DNA of 64,000 nucleotides, from NCBI GenBank assembly GCA_949752745.1, contig OX457026.1, positions 45,229,239-45,293,238 of the forward strand, in the 5' to 3' direction. Positions 45,791-55,899 of the stretch are shown piece by piece. The DNA comes from Protula sp. h YS-2021 (taxonomy: Eukaryota > Annelida > Polychaeta > Sabellida > Serpulidae). Position 1 is the first letter of the stretch; every line of letters starts with the position of its first letter. Position numbers and translations under genes: made by a program. Below the pieces are notes generated by a model, which searched no databases, was not told where the DNA came from, and saw only the letters and a list, made by a program, of their open reading frames with translations.

Positions 45791-46130
45791 CAGTTTTATC
45801 TTGTTATTCGCCTTCTATGCCATGATGTAAAATAATCAAGATTTCAATGAAACGTCAGAAACTTCAAAAAATTTTCTATTCCACATCAAAAAAAAAAAAA
45901 AAAAAGGAAAAAGCTGCATCAAAATTCCATCAATGCCTAACTGGAGTCTAACTAACCATAGCGCCATCGGTGCTTTTACTTGGACATAATCTCCACCTGT
46001 TGTACCAGAATTAATCCGGATGAGGATGGTGTGTCACTGAAAAAGTAACTGTTTCATTGCTTGATTTTCCCTTCCAATGAAAAAAGATACGAAACACAAA
46101 TTTAGATCAATTGTCATATCCTGCAGATTA

Positions 46131-46210
46131 AGACCGAATGCCGCTAGATCAAATGTCGGTAGACCAACTGTCGCTAGATCAAAGTTCGCTACATCAAATG
46201 TCGTGGATTC
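46131..46210. repeat. 19-bp minisatellite
   Basis: Four units of the type GTCGCTAGATCAAATGTCG lie head to tail. Only local significance is apparent. Confidence 0.6.
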
Positions 46211-46416
46211 ATGATAGTCCGTTGGGCTAAAAACATGAACATAGACGGAGGAGGGGGTGGGGATTTGACAGGTGTAACTAGAGCGACCAGTGCTCCCCGA
46301 CTATACCCATTAATCCCTGATAACCATTTTCCTTGTTTCTTATTACTGAAATAAAAGAGTCATTTCCGCAAACATAATCATAATATATTGTCAAAAATTA
46401 AAAGATAAACAAAACT

Positions 46417-46660
46417 AGATGGTGGTCATTAAAACAGATTTTACTGTACGTCTTTTTTATCCGAATCCAGAAGGTGGTCGCTAAAACGGGGTTTACTATG
46501 CGTCCTTTTTATCCAGGTCCAGAAGTTAGTCACTACAACAGTTTACTGTACGTTACATTTCTATCCGGGTCTGGAAGTTGGTCAAGACAGGCAGGTTTAA
46601 TGATGCGTCTTTTTACCCGAATCAGAAAAGGCATTATGACAAACAGGTTTTACTTTACAT
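46417..46660 (+). repeat. ~67-bp tandem array headed by CTAGATGG
   Basis: The head CTAGATGGTGGTCATTAAAA is followed by about four units with TTTTTATCCGGRTC and AGAAGGTGGTCRCT. The same head appears inverted at 38400-38412. It abuts the next element. Confidence 0.6.
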
Positions 46661-48849
46661 ACTTCCCACTTGCAAACTTCGTTTGCAAATGGGAATAAGT
46701 TTGTAGTTTTTCTCGAAATTTCTGCCCTTTTTTTTTCCTTTTTTTTTTCTCTTTTTTTTCCGTCACGGAGGTTTCCAGAAAACTCCTCCTACGCTATTTG
46801 ACGTAGGACGATGAAATTTGGCACAGTGATAGAGGGTGACGAGATGTCGTCAAATCCGCAAAATTTTTTTACCTTGACCTTCAAGGTCAAGGTCAAATTG
46901 AGGTCAAAGTTTTTCTGACCTCAAAGTGGTTTCCAGAAAACTCCTCCTACAGGGTTTGTCGTAAAAAGACGGCATGTGGCAGAGACATAGAGGGTAATGA
47001 GTTGTCGTCAAATCCGTAAAATTTTTTGACCTTGCACCTCAGAGGTCAAGGTCAAATTGAGGTCAAAATATTTTTGGAAACACCTATTAATCACGAAAAG
47101 TAGCCATGAGGGGTGCTCAAATCCCACTGTGAATGCATAAAACGTACCCAGTAAAGGGTAAACTTTCATCACTAACCTTGACCTTGAGGGTCAAGGTCAA
47201 AGGTCACGTGATTTCACGCGTCCTTAACGACAGGCCGACTCATCTCGAAAACGGTGAGAGATAGAGCGATTTTGAGCTCATTTTCGACCCTTTGGGCCTA
47301 AACAACGTTACATAAGAGGTACCTCGGTGACCTTGACCTTCTGGGTCACGGTCAAGGTCAGAAACCGGAAGTTGACTATTATCTCGAAAACGGTTAGAGA
47401 TAGAGCGATTTTGAGCTCATTTTCGACCCTTTGGGCCTAAACAATGCTACATAAGAGGTACCTCGGTGACCTTGACCTTCTGGGTCACGGTCAAGGTCAG
47501 AAACCGGAAGTTGACTATTATCTCGAAAACGGTTAGAGATAGATCGATTTTGAGCTCATTTTCGACCCTTTAGACCTAAACAACGTTACATAAGAGGTAC
47601 CTCGGTGACCTTGACCTTCTGGGTCACGGTCAAGGTCAGAAACCGGAAGTTGACTATTATCTCGAAAACGGTTAGAGATAGAGCGATTTTGAGCTCATTT
47701 TCGACCCTTTGGGCTCAAACAACGTTACATAAGAGGTACCTCGGTGACCTTGACCTTCTGGGTCACGGTCAGGGTCAGAAACCGGAAGTTGACTATTTTC
47801 TCGAAAACGGTTAGAGATAGAGCGATTTTGAGCTCATTTTCGACCCTTTGGGCCTAAACAACGTTACATAAGAGGTACCTCGGTGACCTTGACCTTCTGA
47901 GGTACCTCGGTGACCTTGACCTTCTGAGTAACGGTCAAGCTCAGAAACCGGAAGTTGACTATTATCTCGAAAACGGTTAGAGATAGAGCGATTTTGAGCT
48001 CATTTTCGACCCTTTGGGCCTAAACAACGTTACATAAGAGGTACCTCGGTGACCTTGACCTTCTGGGTCACGGTCAAGGTCAGAAACCGGAAGTTGACTA
48101 TTATCTCGAAAACGGTTAGAGATAGATCGATTTTGAGCTCATTTTCGACCCTTTGGGCTCAAACAACGTTACATAAGAGGTACCTCGGTGACCTTGACCT
48201 TCTGGGTCACGGTCAAGGTCAGAAACCGGAAGTTGACTATTATCTCGAAAACGGTTAGAGATAGAGCGATTTTGAGCTCATTTTCGACCCTTTGGGCCTA
48301 AACAACGTAACATAAGAGGTACCTCGGTGACCTTGACCTTCTGAGTAACGGTCAAGGTCAGAAACCGGAAGTTGACTATTATCTCGAAAACGGTTAGAGA
48401 TAGATCGATTTTGAGCTCATTTTCGACCCTTTGGGCCTAAACAACGTCACATAAGAGGTACCTCGGTGACCTTGACCTTCTGGGTCACGGTCAAGGTCAG
48501 AAACCGGAAGTTGACTATTATCTCGAAAACGGTTAGAGATAGAGCGATTTTGAGCTCATTTTCGACCCTTTGGGCCTAAACAACGTTACATAAGAGGTAC
48601 CTCGGTGATCTTGACCTCCATCATGGTCAAGGTCAAAAACTGCAAGTGGACCAGTATCTCAAAAACGGTTAGAAAACTGAATTTGATTTTTTTGTGCCCA
48701 AATGACGTTACATGGCCTCGTTCAAGATAATAATCTTTAAGCTGACAATTATTTTGAAACACTGAAAAATGTGTCTTTGACCAAATATGTTGTGTCTCTG
48801 CCCTTGCAAGTGGGTACTATTTCGCTACGTGTAGCGAAATTCGGTCTAG
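46661..48849 (-). mobile_element. Hairpin-ended element with ten-unit ERRE-like tandem array
   Basis: Read on the minus strand it starts CTAGACCGAATTTCGCTAC with the hairpin ATTTCGCTACACGTAGCGAA. It then carries about ten ~139-bp units (47230-48640) and a single-copy region, and ends at the hairpin with arms CCCATTTGCAAAC and GTTTGCAAGTGGG (46665-46693). It is the same family as 15872-17186. It has no gene; the short open frames inside only reflect the repeat. Confidence 0.72.
47230..48640. repeat. ~139-bp array dense in TGACCTTGACC / TCAAGGTCA
   Basis: Each unit contains GGTGACCTTGACCTTCTGGG, TCACGGTCAAGGTCAG, AACCGGAAGTTGAC and AGGTACCTCGG. Units are highly similar to each other. One partial internal duplication is near 47895-47935. 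Confidence 0.92.
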
Positions 48850-49213
48850 TTGTATATGCGATTGAAGGTGGTCTTTTTTATTATTTTTTTTTTGGTGCTA
48901 ACCGTCATCTTCTCCCACCCCCCACCCCCCCCCCCCCCCCGGAATCTAATGTACGTACCATTTTAAACACAACCCTAACCTTTTACCCAAGGTTACTGTA
49001 GCGGTCTATCATGCTTGTAGTGATATTATACCTTGTCTTCGTACATTCCCATTGGCCAAAAAGCACTAGAAAGACATTCTTCACAACTGCGCAAACACAT
49101 GACTCGACTCGGCGGAAGGGGGAACAATGACTTCATAATGCGCCACAACACACTGAATCCTGACTCAGTGACATGATACGTAAAAGCAAAAGATCAGTAA
49201 CGCACAAAAGGGC

Positions 49214-50282
49214 GGGATACGAACAAAATGGCAACGGACATAATGGCAGCGGACATAATGGCAAGCGGACATAATGGCAAAGTGGCAAAGCGGACAAAAT
49301 GGCAAGTTAAGAAAAAAAAAGAAATAAAAATGAATAAAAAAGTGTTAGATTAACCGCACCATAAAACAACTAGTTTAGGGTGCATCCGCCTCATGTCAAG
49401 GCGGAGGGCGGCTCGAATCTTGCATGCCGTCTAACTGTCTGGTTATTTGGAATGAAACAAACAAATGGGGATCCAAAACTACGCTGTTCACACACTCCGG
49501 CTGATTATTTGTTACCAGTTACTGAGTAGTATACCCCTGTCTGGTCGCCGTACGGTCTGGCATTTACCAATCTTTATCGCGATTCGGAACGCGTGAAGTT
49601 GTTCTGTGGCATGATTGACTCTTTGGCACTGCTGCCAATCGAGGATGTACCTGGAGCATCTCAAGGACAACATTCCAGATGAGAGCATTTCACCTGTCTT
49701 TGCGCCAGAAATGTGGAACGTTCATGACGTGACTCTAGTGGGCAAGCAGAGGACGAACAACCTCACCGAAGCCTGGAACCAGAACACTTAGTTGGCACAA
49801 CCCATCAATCGATTTGGAAACTCACTCATCTATTGGCTGAAAGGAGATGCAGCACAAGTGACCACCACCGTTACGAAAATCGCGCACAGAGACCAACCAC
49901 GTGGGCGCATAAAGCGGGTGTACAGTCAGCTCTAAGTCCGACTTCGGCAGCTATGCGAGGACCGCAGAGATGGTAGCAAGACTGTTGAGCAGTTTCTACT
50001 TGGGCACAACATTCGGTGGAAACCTCGGGGAAATGTTCCAGAGCAGTAAATGAGAACTGTGAACTGATTGGCTACGTGACTATCTAAAAGGATGCCTACA
50101 CAGGAATTCAATAAGGTTTATTTATGAAGTCATTAAATCATTAAGTCATGAAATATCGTCTTTTTTATTTCAGTTGCCATTTTGTCCGCCCTGGCACTTT
50201 GCCATTTTGTCCGCTTGCCACATATGTCCGCTGGCCATTATGTCCGTTGCCATTATGTCCGTTGCCATTTTGTCCTACAACC
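49214..50282. mobile_element. Foldback element D: MULE with minisatellite inverted ends
   Basis: Left units at 49221-49306 are of the type AATGGCAACGGACAT. The right units at 50176-50275 are the inverse (ATGTCCGTTGCCATT). Between them lies a MULE transposase remnant. The unit length and the GGxxAAxxCGG style resemble elements A1-A3. No clean 9-bp duplication is visible, so the outer borders are approximate. Confidence 0.72.
49680..50048 (+). pseudogene. MULE transposase C-terminal remnant
   Basis: The plus-strand frame reads MWNVHDVTLVGKQRTNNLTE, then AWNQ, a stop, and INRFGNSLIYWLKGDAAQVT. After another stop it ends TVEQFLLGHNIRWKPRG. MULE transposases carry WN(V/A)HD, RTNN-xEGWH and a GHN(I/V)RW tail in this order. 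Two in-frame stops make it a pseudogene. It ties the minisatellite-ended foldback to the Mutator superfamily. Confidence 0.78.
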
Positions 50283-50423
50283 ATTACAAGCAACGACATA
50301 GCCACAGACAAAGAACTAGCCATGGGTCGACAGTGGGTCGACAGCAAGCTGCTTATGTTTTGGTGCCGTCTAAAGAATACAGGAACACAGGAAAAAACGC
50401 TGAAATCCCAACACAGTTAACAA

Positions 50424-51037
50424 CTAGAGCAGTGTGTATAGCCCACATATTCCCCGCAGGCCCCCCATTAGTTAAACACGGCCATCAATAGTCAATCAAC
50501 AGCTGAAATTTTCCAAGTCCTGCTGGCCCATTTTCCTTAGACAACCTGGCCCATTTACAAAACCGATCTGTGTTTGTTTCCATAAAATCCTTCCAGCAGT
50601 TTTTAAGTTATCGTGTTAACAAGCTCACACAATAGTCAATCAAAAGCTGAAATTTTCTAAGTGCAGCTGATCCATTTTCCTTGGACAGGCCTGGCCCATT
50701 TACAATGCCGATCTGTGTTTGTTCCCACAGAAGCTACATACCAAGTTTCATTAAAATCCTTCCAGCAGTTTTTAAGTTATCGTGTTAACAAGTTCACACA
50801 ATAGTCAATCAAAAGCTGAAATTTTCTAAGTGCAGCTGATCCATTTTCCTTGCACAGGCCTGACCCATTTACAATGCCGATATGTGTTTGTTCCCACAGA
50901 AGCTACATACCAAGTTTCATTAAAATCCTTGCAGCACTTTCTAAGTTATCGTGTTAACAAGCTCTTGATGACAGACCGACAGACCAACACGCGGTCGATC
51001 GCATATATTCCCCACAGATTTTACTTGAGGGGAATAA
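50424..51037 (+). mobile_element. Hairpin-class element E, three-unit core
   Basis: It starts CTAGAGCAGTGTGTATAGCC. The core has about three ~175-bp units with GAAATTTTCTAAGTGCAGCT, CTGTGTTTGTTCCCA and AAGTTATCGTGTTAACAAG. Then comes GACAGACCGACAGACC and the end GCATATATTCCCC...GGGGAATAA. The copy at 61518 is the same but with one core unit. Confidence 0.75.
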
Positions 51038-51139
51038 ATTATGCTCCGTGGACAAAAGAGCCGAAAAACGGGGAGGGCCCGGGTGAGGGGATGGGGGTGT
51101 TGGTAGCATCATAATTCTTCCTTAATTTTCTATACAAGT

Positions 51140-51845
51140 AGAAAAAAACGTGCGACTAGCTACACCAAGTTTGATGTCGATCCTACTTTCAGTTTTCGAG
51201 ATCATACATTTTGCTTAATAGATAAATTTTTACGTAATGACACGTTTTATAATTTCACTACACGCATGAAAACTTGAAAGAGCCGTCCGACTGACTAAAG
51301 CAATACCCATCTTGGTCAATTTTTATGTATATTTTACGTGATGACGTCACGCGCCCTTTTCGTCCTTCCGCGACAAACTGTGACAGAATCTTTCGGACTG
51401 ATCCGAGGAATACCCGCATAAAATTTAAAGTCGATGCGACTTTCCGTTTGCGAGATATTTTGAACACAAGATCTTGTTCAAAATATATATTTTACGTGAT
51501 ATTTTACGCCGCACTCGTTCGTTGTACTCGCGACAAAATTTGGCATAATCTTTCAGGCATATAAAGCAACAATCCCATGTTCGAACTTTCTCCGATATTC
51601 AGCGATGAGGAATTTGGCAGACAAGATTTTTTACGTTGTGACGTCATACATCTTTCCTAATAACGTGACATGCATCAATAGTTAATAGAACGTACACAGG
51701 GAATAAACAGATTAAGTTTGTAGTCGATTCAACTTTTGGTTCTCGAGATATCTTGCACACAACATTTTGTTCACATGAGACTGAAACACGCACACACGCA
51801 TGCACACACACAAACAAACACACAAACAGAACGTACAAACACTAT
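51140..51845 (+). mobile_element. Hairpin-class element F, first part
   Basis: Tandem units with TTTTTACGTAATGAC, TTTTACGTGATGACGTCACG and AGTCGATGCGACTTTC are followed by a CA/ACAC-rich tract. It is interrupted at CACTAT by the Harbinger element; the hairpin end (CTTGGTCGGGGAGACATAA) resumes at 55151-55181. It is closely related to the 3' half of the element nested at 29956-31886. Confidence 0.7.
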
Positions 51846-52675
51846 GGGCCGATTTCACAACTTAAGTCTAGACCTGATTTGGAGCAAACTCAGTCTAGAC
51901 CGCGGTTTAGACTGGGTTTCAGACCATAGTGAATTTCACAGCCTCGGTCCAAACCACATTCATAATCAACCTTCCCTTTCCCCGAGTTTTGCATTTAAGT
52001 TGAAAGATATTACATGGACGTTATTGATAACACAATAAACAGTCACGCATGTATTTTTCATCAGTGATCAGCAAAATTATTGTTAAGTTTTGATAAGCTG
52101 GCGGCGTGATTTTATGTCTATTGTATTTTTCTGTCAAAATATGTCTCATTTCAATTTTTGGTTTATTCTGCAGAGCTGGAAAATTTTTTTTTCTCGCTGA
52201 GCACCCGGTCCAGTGATTCATTAAATTTACTTGACCGCACTCAAATCACCTCAGAAACCATATGTACAAAAGTTGATAAATTTTGGTGGACATCCGGTGG
52301 ATTCAATCAAAAATTTAAGTGCACCAGAAGGACATTTATAGGACATTTGCCAGTAACTAATGCCTTTTGAGCCCTGTTACGTATTTCTTAAATCTAGTTA
52401 ACGTTTAGATTTTGATATTTTAGCTCAAAACAGAGTTGAAACCACGGCTAAACAACGATTTCAAAAAACCAAGTTTGAAACAGAATTTCACAACTTCAGT
52501 CCAGACCTGGTTTGATTGGACCATACCTCATAATGCACCCGTTTCAGGACGACCATCGACTGAATTCTAGTGATACAGACTACAACAAGAATGTCCAGGG
52601 ACATTGTAACCAGCCGAGATCTAGTGAATATATGAATTAGCTTGTCTGGTTGCCGAAAGTGGATATTACATTGTA

Positions 52676-54232
52676 CAAGCTTGTCCAAGGACAAAGCCCC
52701 AGCTAACTAAAAGCGATAAAACCAAATCCGGCGTGCTTGAACAAGGGAATTCCCCTGAAAAATTGGGCTTCAAAGGACGAGATTGCAATGAGCCAGCTAA
52801 ATAATTAATTTAGCAACGGACCCGAACATAGACCGATAAATACATACAAAGATTTTTTTCCCAGAAAAATAACTTCGAACAACGTATCGAAATTGCATCC
52901 ACACATGTGTACTGTTGACATGTACTGTCGGACATACACAATTAGTTCAAGCAGCAGAAACGATCAGAAACGACCAAACACATGTGCCTTTTGAAAAGAA
53001 GAAAACGCCGCGTCTAAAACATCATTACTTAAGTTTAATGTTTTGGTATGTATTATATTGCGGGGTTTGCCTTTCCGACCAGTGCGCATGTTTATTTAAC
53101 TTGCGTTGATGTCCGGTTTGCATTTCGGAAAATGCGCATGTTTATTTAACTTGCCGTTATGCTCTGTTCGCATTTCGGACCAGTGCGCATGTTTGTTTAG
53201 CTTGTGTTGATGCGCGTTTGACTTTTCGGACCAGTGCGCATGTTTATTCAATTTGCATTAATGAGCGGTTCTTATTTTAGACCAGTGCGCATTTTTATTT
53301 AACTTGCGTGGATGCGCAGTTCGCATTTCAGACCAATGCGCATGTATATTCAACTTCCGTTGATGAGTGGTTCGCAATTCGGACAAGTGCGCATATTTAT
53401 TTAGCTTGCGTTGATGCGCTGTTTACATTTCGGACCACTGCGCATGTTTATTTAACTAGCGTTGATCAGCGTTTCTTATTTTAGACCAGTGCGCATGTTT
53501 ATTTAACTTGCATTGATAAACGGTTCGCATTTCGGACCACTGCGCAAGTTTATTTGACCTGCGTTGATGCGCGGTTATTATTTGGGACCACTACGCATGT
53601 TTATTTAATTTGCGTTGATAAGCGGTTCGCATTTCGCACCACTGCGCAAGTTTATTTAACTTGCGTTGATGCGCGGTTATTATTTCGGACCACTACGCAT
53701 GTTTATTTAACTTGCATTGAAGCGCGGTTTGAGTTTTGGACCAGGGCGCACATTTATTTAACTTGCGTCGATGCTCGGTTCCATTTCGAACCAGTGCGCA
53801 TGTTTACCAAACTTGCGTTGACGCGAGGTTCGTATTTCGGACCAATGCGTATGTTTATTCAACTTAAAAGTTTTGGGGGATCGCCTAAAAAATTAATTTT
53901 TCAAGAGGGGCCTAACTGGAGAAGAATCGTACAAAATTGCAAAGGAATTCAATAAAAATTGTGGGAGAAGAAGCAATTTGAAAATTAGACACCAAAAAAT
54001 TAAAAAATGCCCCCCATTTGACCAATTTTTGGCAGATCGCCAAAAAAAAAATTTTTTTTAAAGAGAGGCCTACCTAGAGAACATTCGTGTAAAATTTGAG
54101 AGGAATCCGATCAAAACTGAAGGAGAAGAAGCATTTTAAGTAAAAGCTTACACACGTACATACGTACATACAGACGACGGATACCCCTCTATTGATAGGG
54201 TAAGACCAGCCCGACATAGTCGGCTGGTCTAA
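52676..54232 (+). mobile_element. Composite pearl/Helentron-like element, second copy
   Basis: The order is as in 3782-8058: leader (52676-52870) with CTTGTCCAAGGACAAAG, 51-bp satellite (about 53080-53875), two ~150-bp units (53880-54150; GATCGCCTAAAAAATTAATT and GATCGCCAAAAAAAAAATTT), an ACAT/ACGT tract, then the hairpin GACCAGCCCGAC/GTCGGCTGGTC and CTAA. The array is much shorter here (about 16 units). It is nested in the Harbinger element. Confidence 0.68.
53080..53875. repeat. 51-bp satellite array 2
   Basis: It has the same unit as array 1 (GCGCATGTTTATTTAACTTG), in about 15-16 copies. The open frames across it follow from the 51-bp period. Confidence 0.92.
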
Positions 54233-54274
54233 AAACGGTTCGCTTATGACCATTATATAGTGTTAGTATGGGTT

Positions 54275-54700
54275 CTAGTAAACTAATACAATTGAAGAAT
54301 GTGTGAATTTCACTTGGCCAGGGACTGAAATTAAGATACGCCAATAGTTATCTTCTCCCGGAAAATTTATGTACCGGTTTTTTCGCGCGGCTAACACACG
54401 AGTAACTCTTTGAATAATGCGATGAGCGGTCGATATGATCACGCCATGCAAGTCACCGGCCGTCCGTTGAAAACTACCAGTGGAGAAAAATCTGAGACCG
54501 ATTAAAACTTGTAGCTCCTGAGTTATATCCAAATGTTTTGAAACGGGACCATCAAAATCCTCGTTAAGTTCATCGATTATTTCTCATGCAATGTGACGTG
54601 AAAATCGGTACCGCTGCCTTAATTCAACGTCATTGCATTTATCCAAGGGGTTTGAACGGTCTCTAAATACATGTTCTCTTCTTAAACTCTTTGATAATTT
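54275..54700 (-). pseudogene. HARBI1-like transposase, N-terminal remnant
   Basis: The frame reads FRDRSNPLDKCNDVELRQRY, RFSRHIA, a stop, EIIDELNEDFDG, ITQELQVLIGLRFFSTGSFQ, RTAGDLHGVIISTAHRIIQR and NRYINFP. This is the typical N-terminal region of Harbinger transposases (RNPLD...RYRF, LRFFATGSFQ, GVSKST-VCRVI). One in-frame stop near 54588 and the absence of the DDE catalytic part make it non-functional. Confidence 0.85.
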
Positions 54701-55272
54701 CGAAAGTGCATCGGTCCAAGAATGTTCATATTCCTTTATTTTTCTGCTAATTCCTCATTTATAATTTTGATTAAAAGTTAAATAAGACACCATTGAAACA
54801 TATTTGCATGTACAGATCTTTGCAGGAAGAATGTGATTCTGAGCACCTGTGTGAAAAATATATGTTGACCTGATGTTTAAGGTGTTATCATCATTTAAAA
54901 TGCTGTCATCAAATACTGAAACCTACTCTAATATGGTTTGTATCTACGCGCGGTTTTAATGATCATAATGGTCTAGTACAATTTTGAAACCCAGGTTGTG
55001 AAATCGGATCGCACATCATGCATGTTTTCATACATAACAAAGAGAAACAGGGAGGGGAACGATGTCTGTGTAAACTGACAAAACCCTGTCTAGACTGGGT
55101 TTGAAACATGGTTTCAGATCAGGTCTAGACTTAAGTTGTGAAATCGGCCCTATATGTGTGCCCTTGGTCGGGGAGACATAACAAAGTGCAGGGGGTTGGG
55201 GTTAGGAGGTATGTGAAATTGGGGGGGGGGGGGGTTATGACAAGGAGGGCCTTAAAAACACTTTTATCATAC

Positions 55273-55425
55273 TTATGCCCAAATCTGGTCATCACCAGGA
55301 CAAAGTAACTGGCCAGGCTGAAATTTTTCTCCAGTCCTGAATGAATTATATGAAACTTGTCTTCCGTGTAGATGTCGGGCAGCGCTCCCGTGACTGGTGG
55401 ATGCGTGGTCACATGTAGATGCAGT
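55273..55425 (-). CDS. EPG5: EPG5 exon w2
   Basis: This 153-nt exon lies between the acceptor TTTTTGACAG and the donor AA|GTATGA, with phases 1-in and 2-out. It encodes LHLHVTTHPPVTG... through KNFSLASYFVLVMTRFGH. This corresponds to the vertebrate stretch around FHPLLKAV...CYLALSMTAVGHS. The split codon AA+C joins to exon w3 and gives ...RFGHN-IGDFCQEG. The intron to w3 is 12.8 kb and contains at least six separate transposons. Confidence 0.9.
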   Translation of the reverse strand, partial: TASTCDHASTSHGSAARHLHGRQVSYNSFRTGEKFQPGQLLCPGDDQIWA

Positions 55426-55899
55426 CTGTCAAAAATACACACTGCACTCAGCCTTATGCAATAAAACATTAACGCAAATAGAATGGAAATAGTAATCGGA
55501 CATTTTCACAACTGATTAATGAGTGCAGGTTATTTGGCAAAGTTAGTCACACTGCCAAAATAAATACATCCTTGGTGAATGATCACCCGGGACATCAGGC
55601 ATGAAGTCGAAAGCAATTGTACACAAATGCAGTACGAATAGCGTTGCCCACCAACAAACCGCTTTCCATGTGGAGGCCCGGAGTGGAAGTTCTCCATACA
55701 GCATTTGCTTACGAATGTGCCAATTAAAACCATAACGACACTGCCTGCCTATCGGGTGTGACCTTTGGTCTTGAACGAATGGTTTGTTCTGTGACTGCTA
55801 CTGTGCGTTGTCAATGATGTGGAGTATCTTGAAACATCAGAGTGGCTATCACGACTGTGATCGGATTCCTTTAAAATGTCGTACCAATGTGTTCAGCTC

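Larger units (their letters stand above)
51846..55150. mobile_element. PIF/Harbinger-like element
   Basis: The inverted ends GGGCCGATTTCACAACTTAA plus GTCTAGACCTG are flanked by TAT on both sides (51843-51845 and 55151-55153), a 3-bp duplication as is usual for this superfamily. Near the right end lies a Harbinger transposase fragment. A separate composite element (52676-54232) sits inside. Related GTCTAGAC / GGTTTGAAAC motifs occur just inside each end. Confidence 0.82.

Noticed and set aside
47605..48258. Two identical 69-codon frames (MTLTFWVTVKVRN...)
   Set aside because: Consecutive units of the 139-bp array; repeat-derived.
49380..49450. tRNA-like sequence (TAGTTTAGGGTGCATCC ... GGCTCGAATC)
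   Set aside because: A box-like segments are weak and I could not build an acceptor stem. At best it is a degenerate tRNA-derived repeat.
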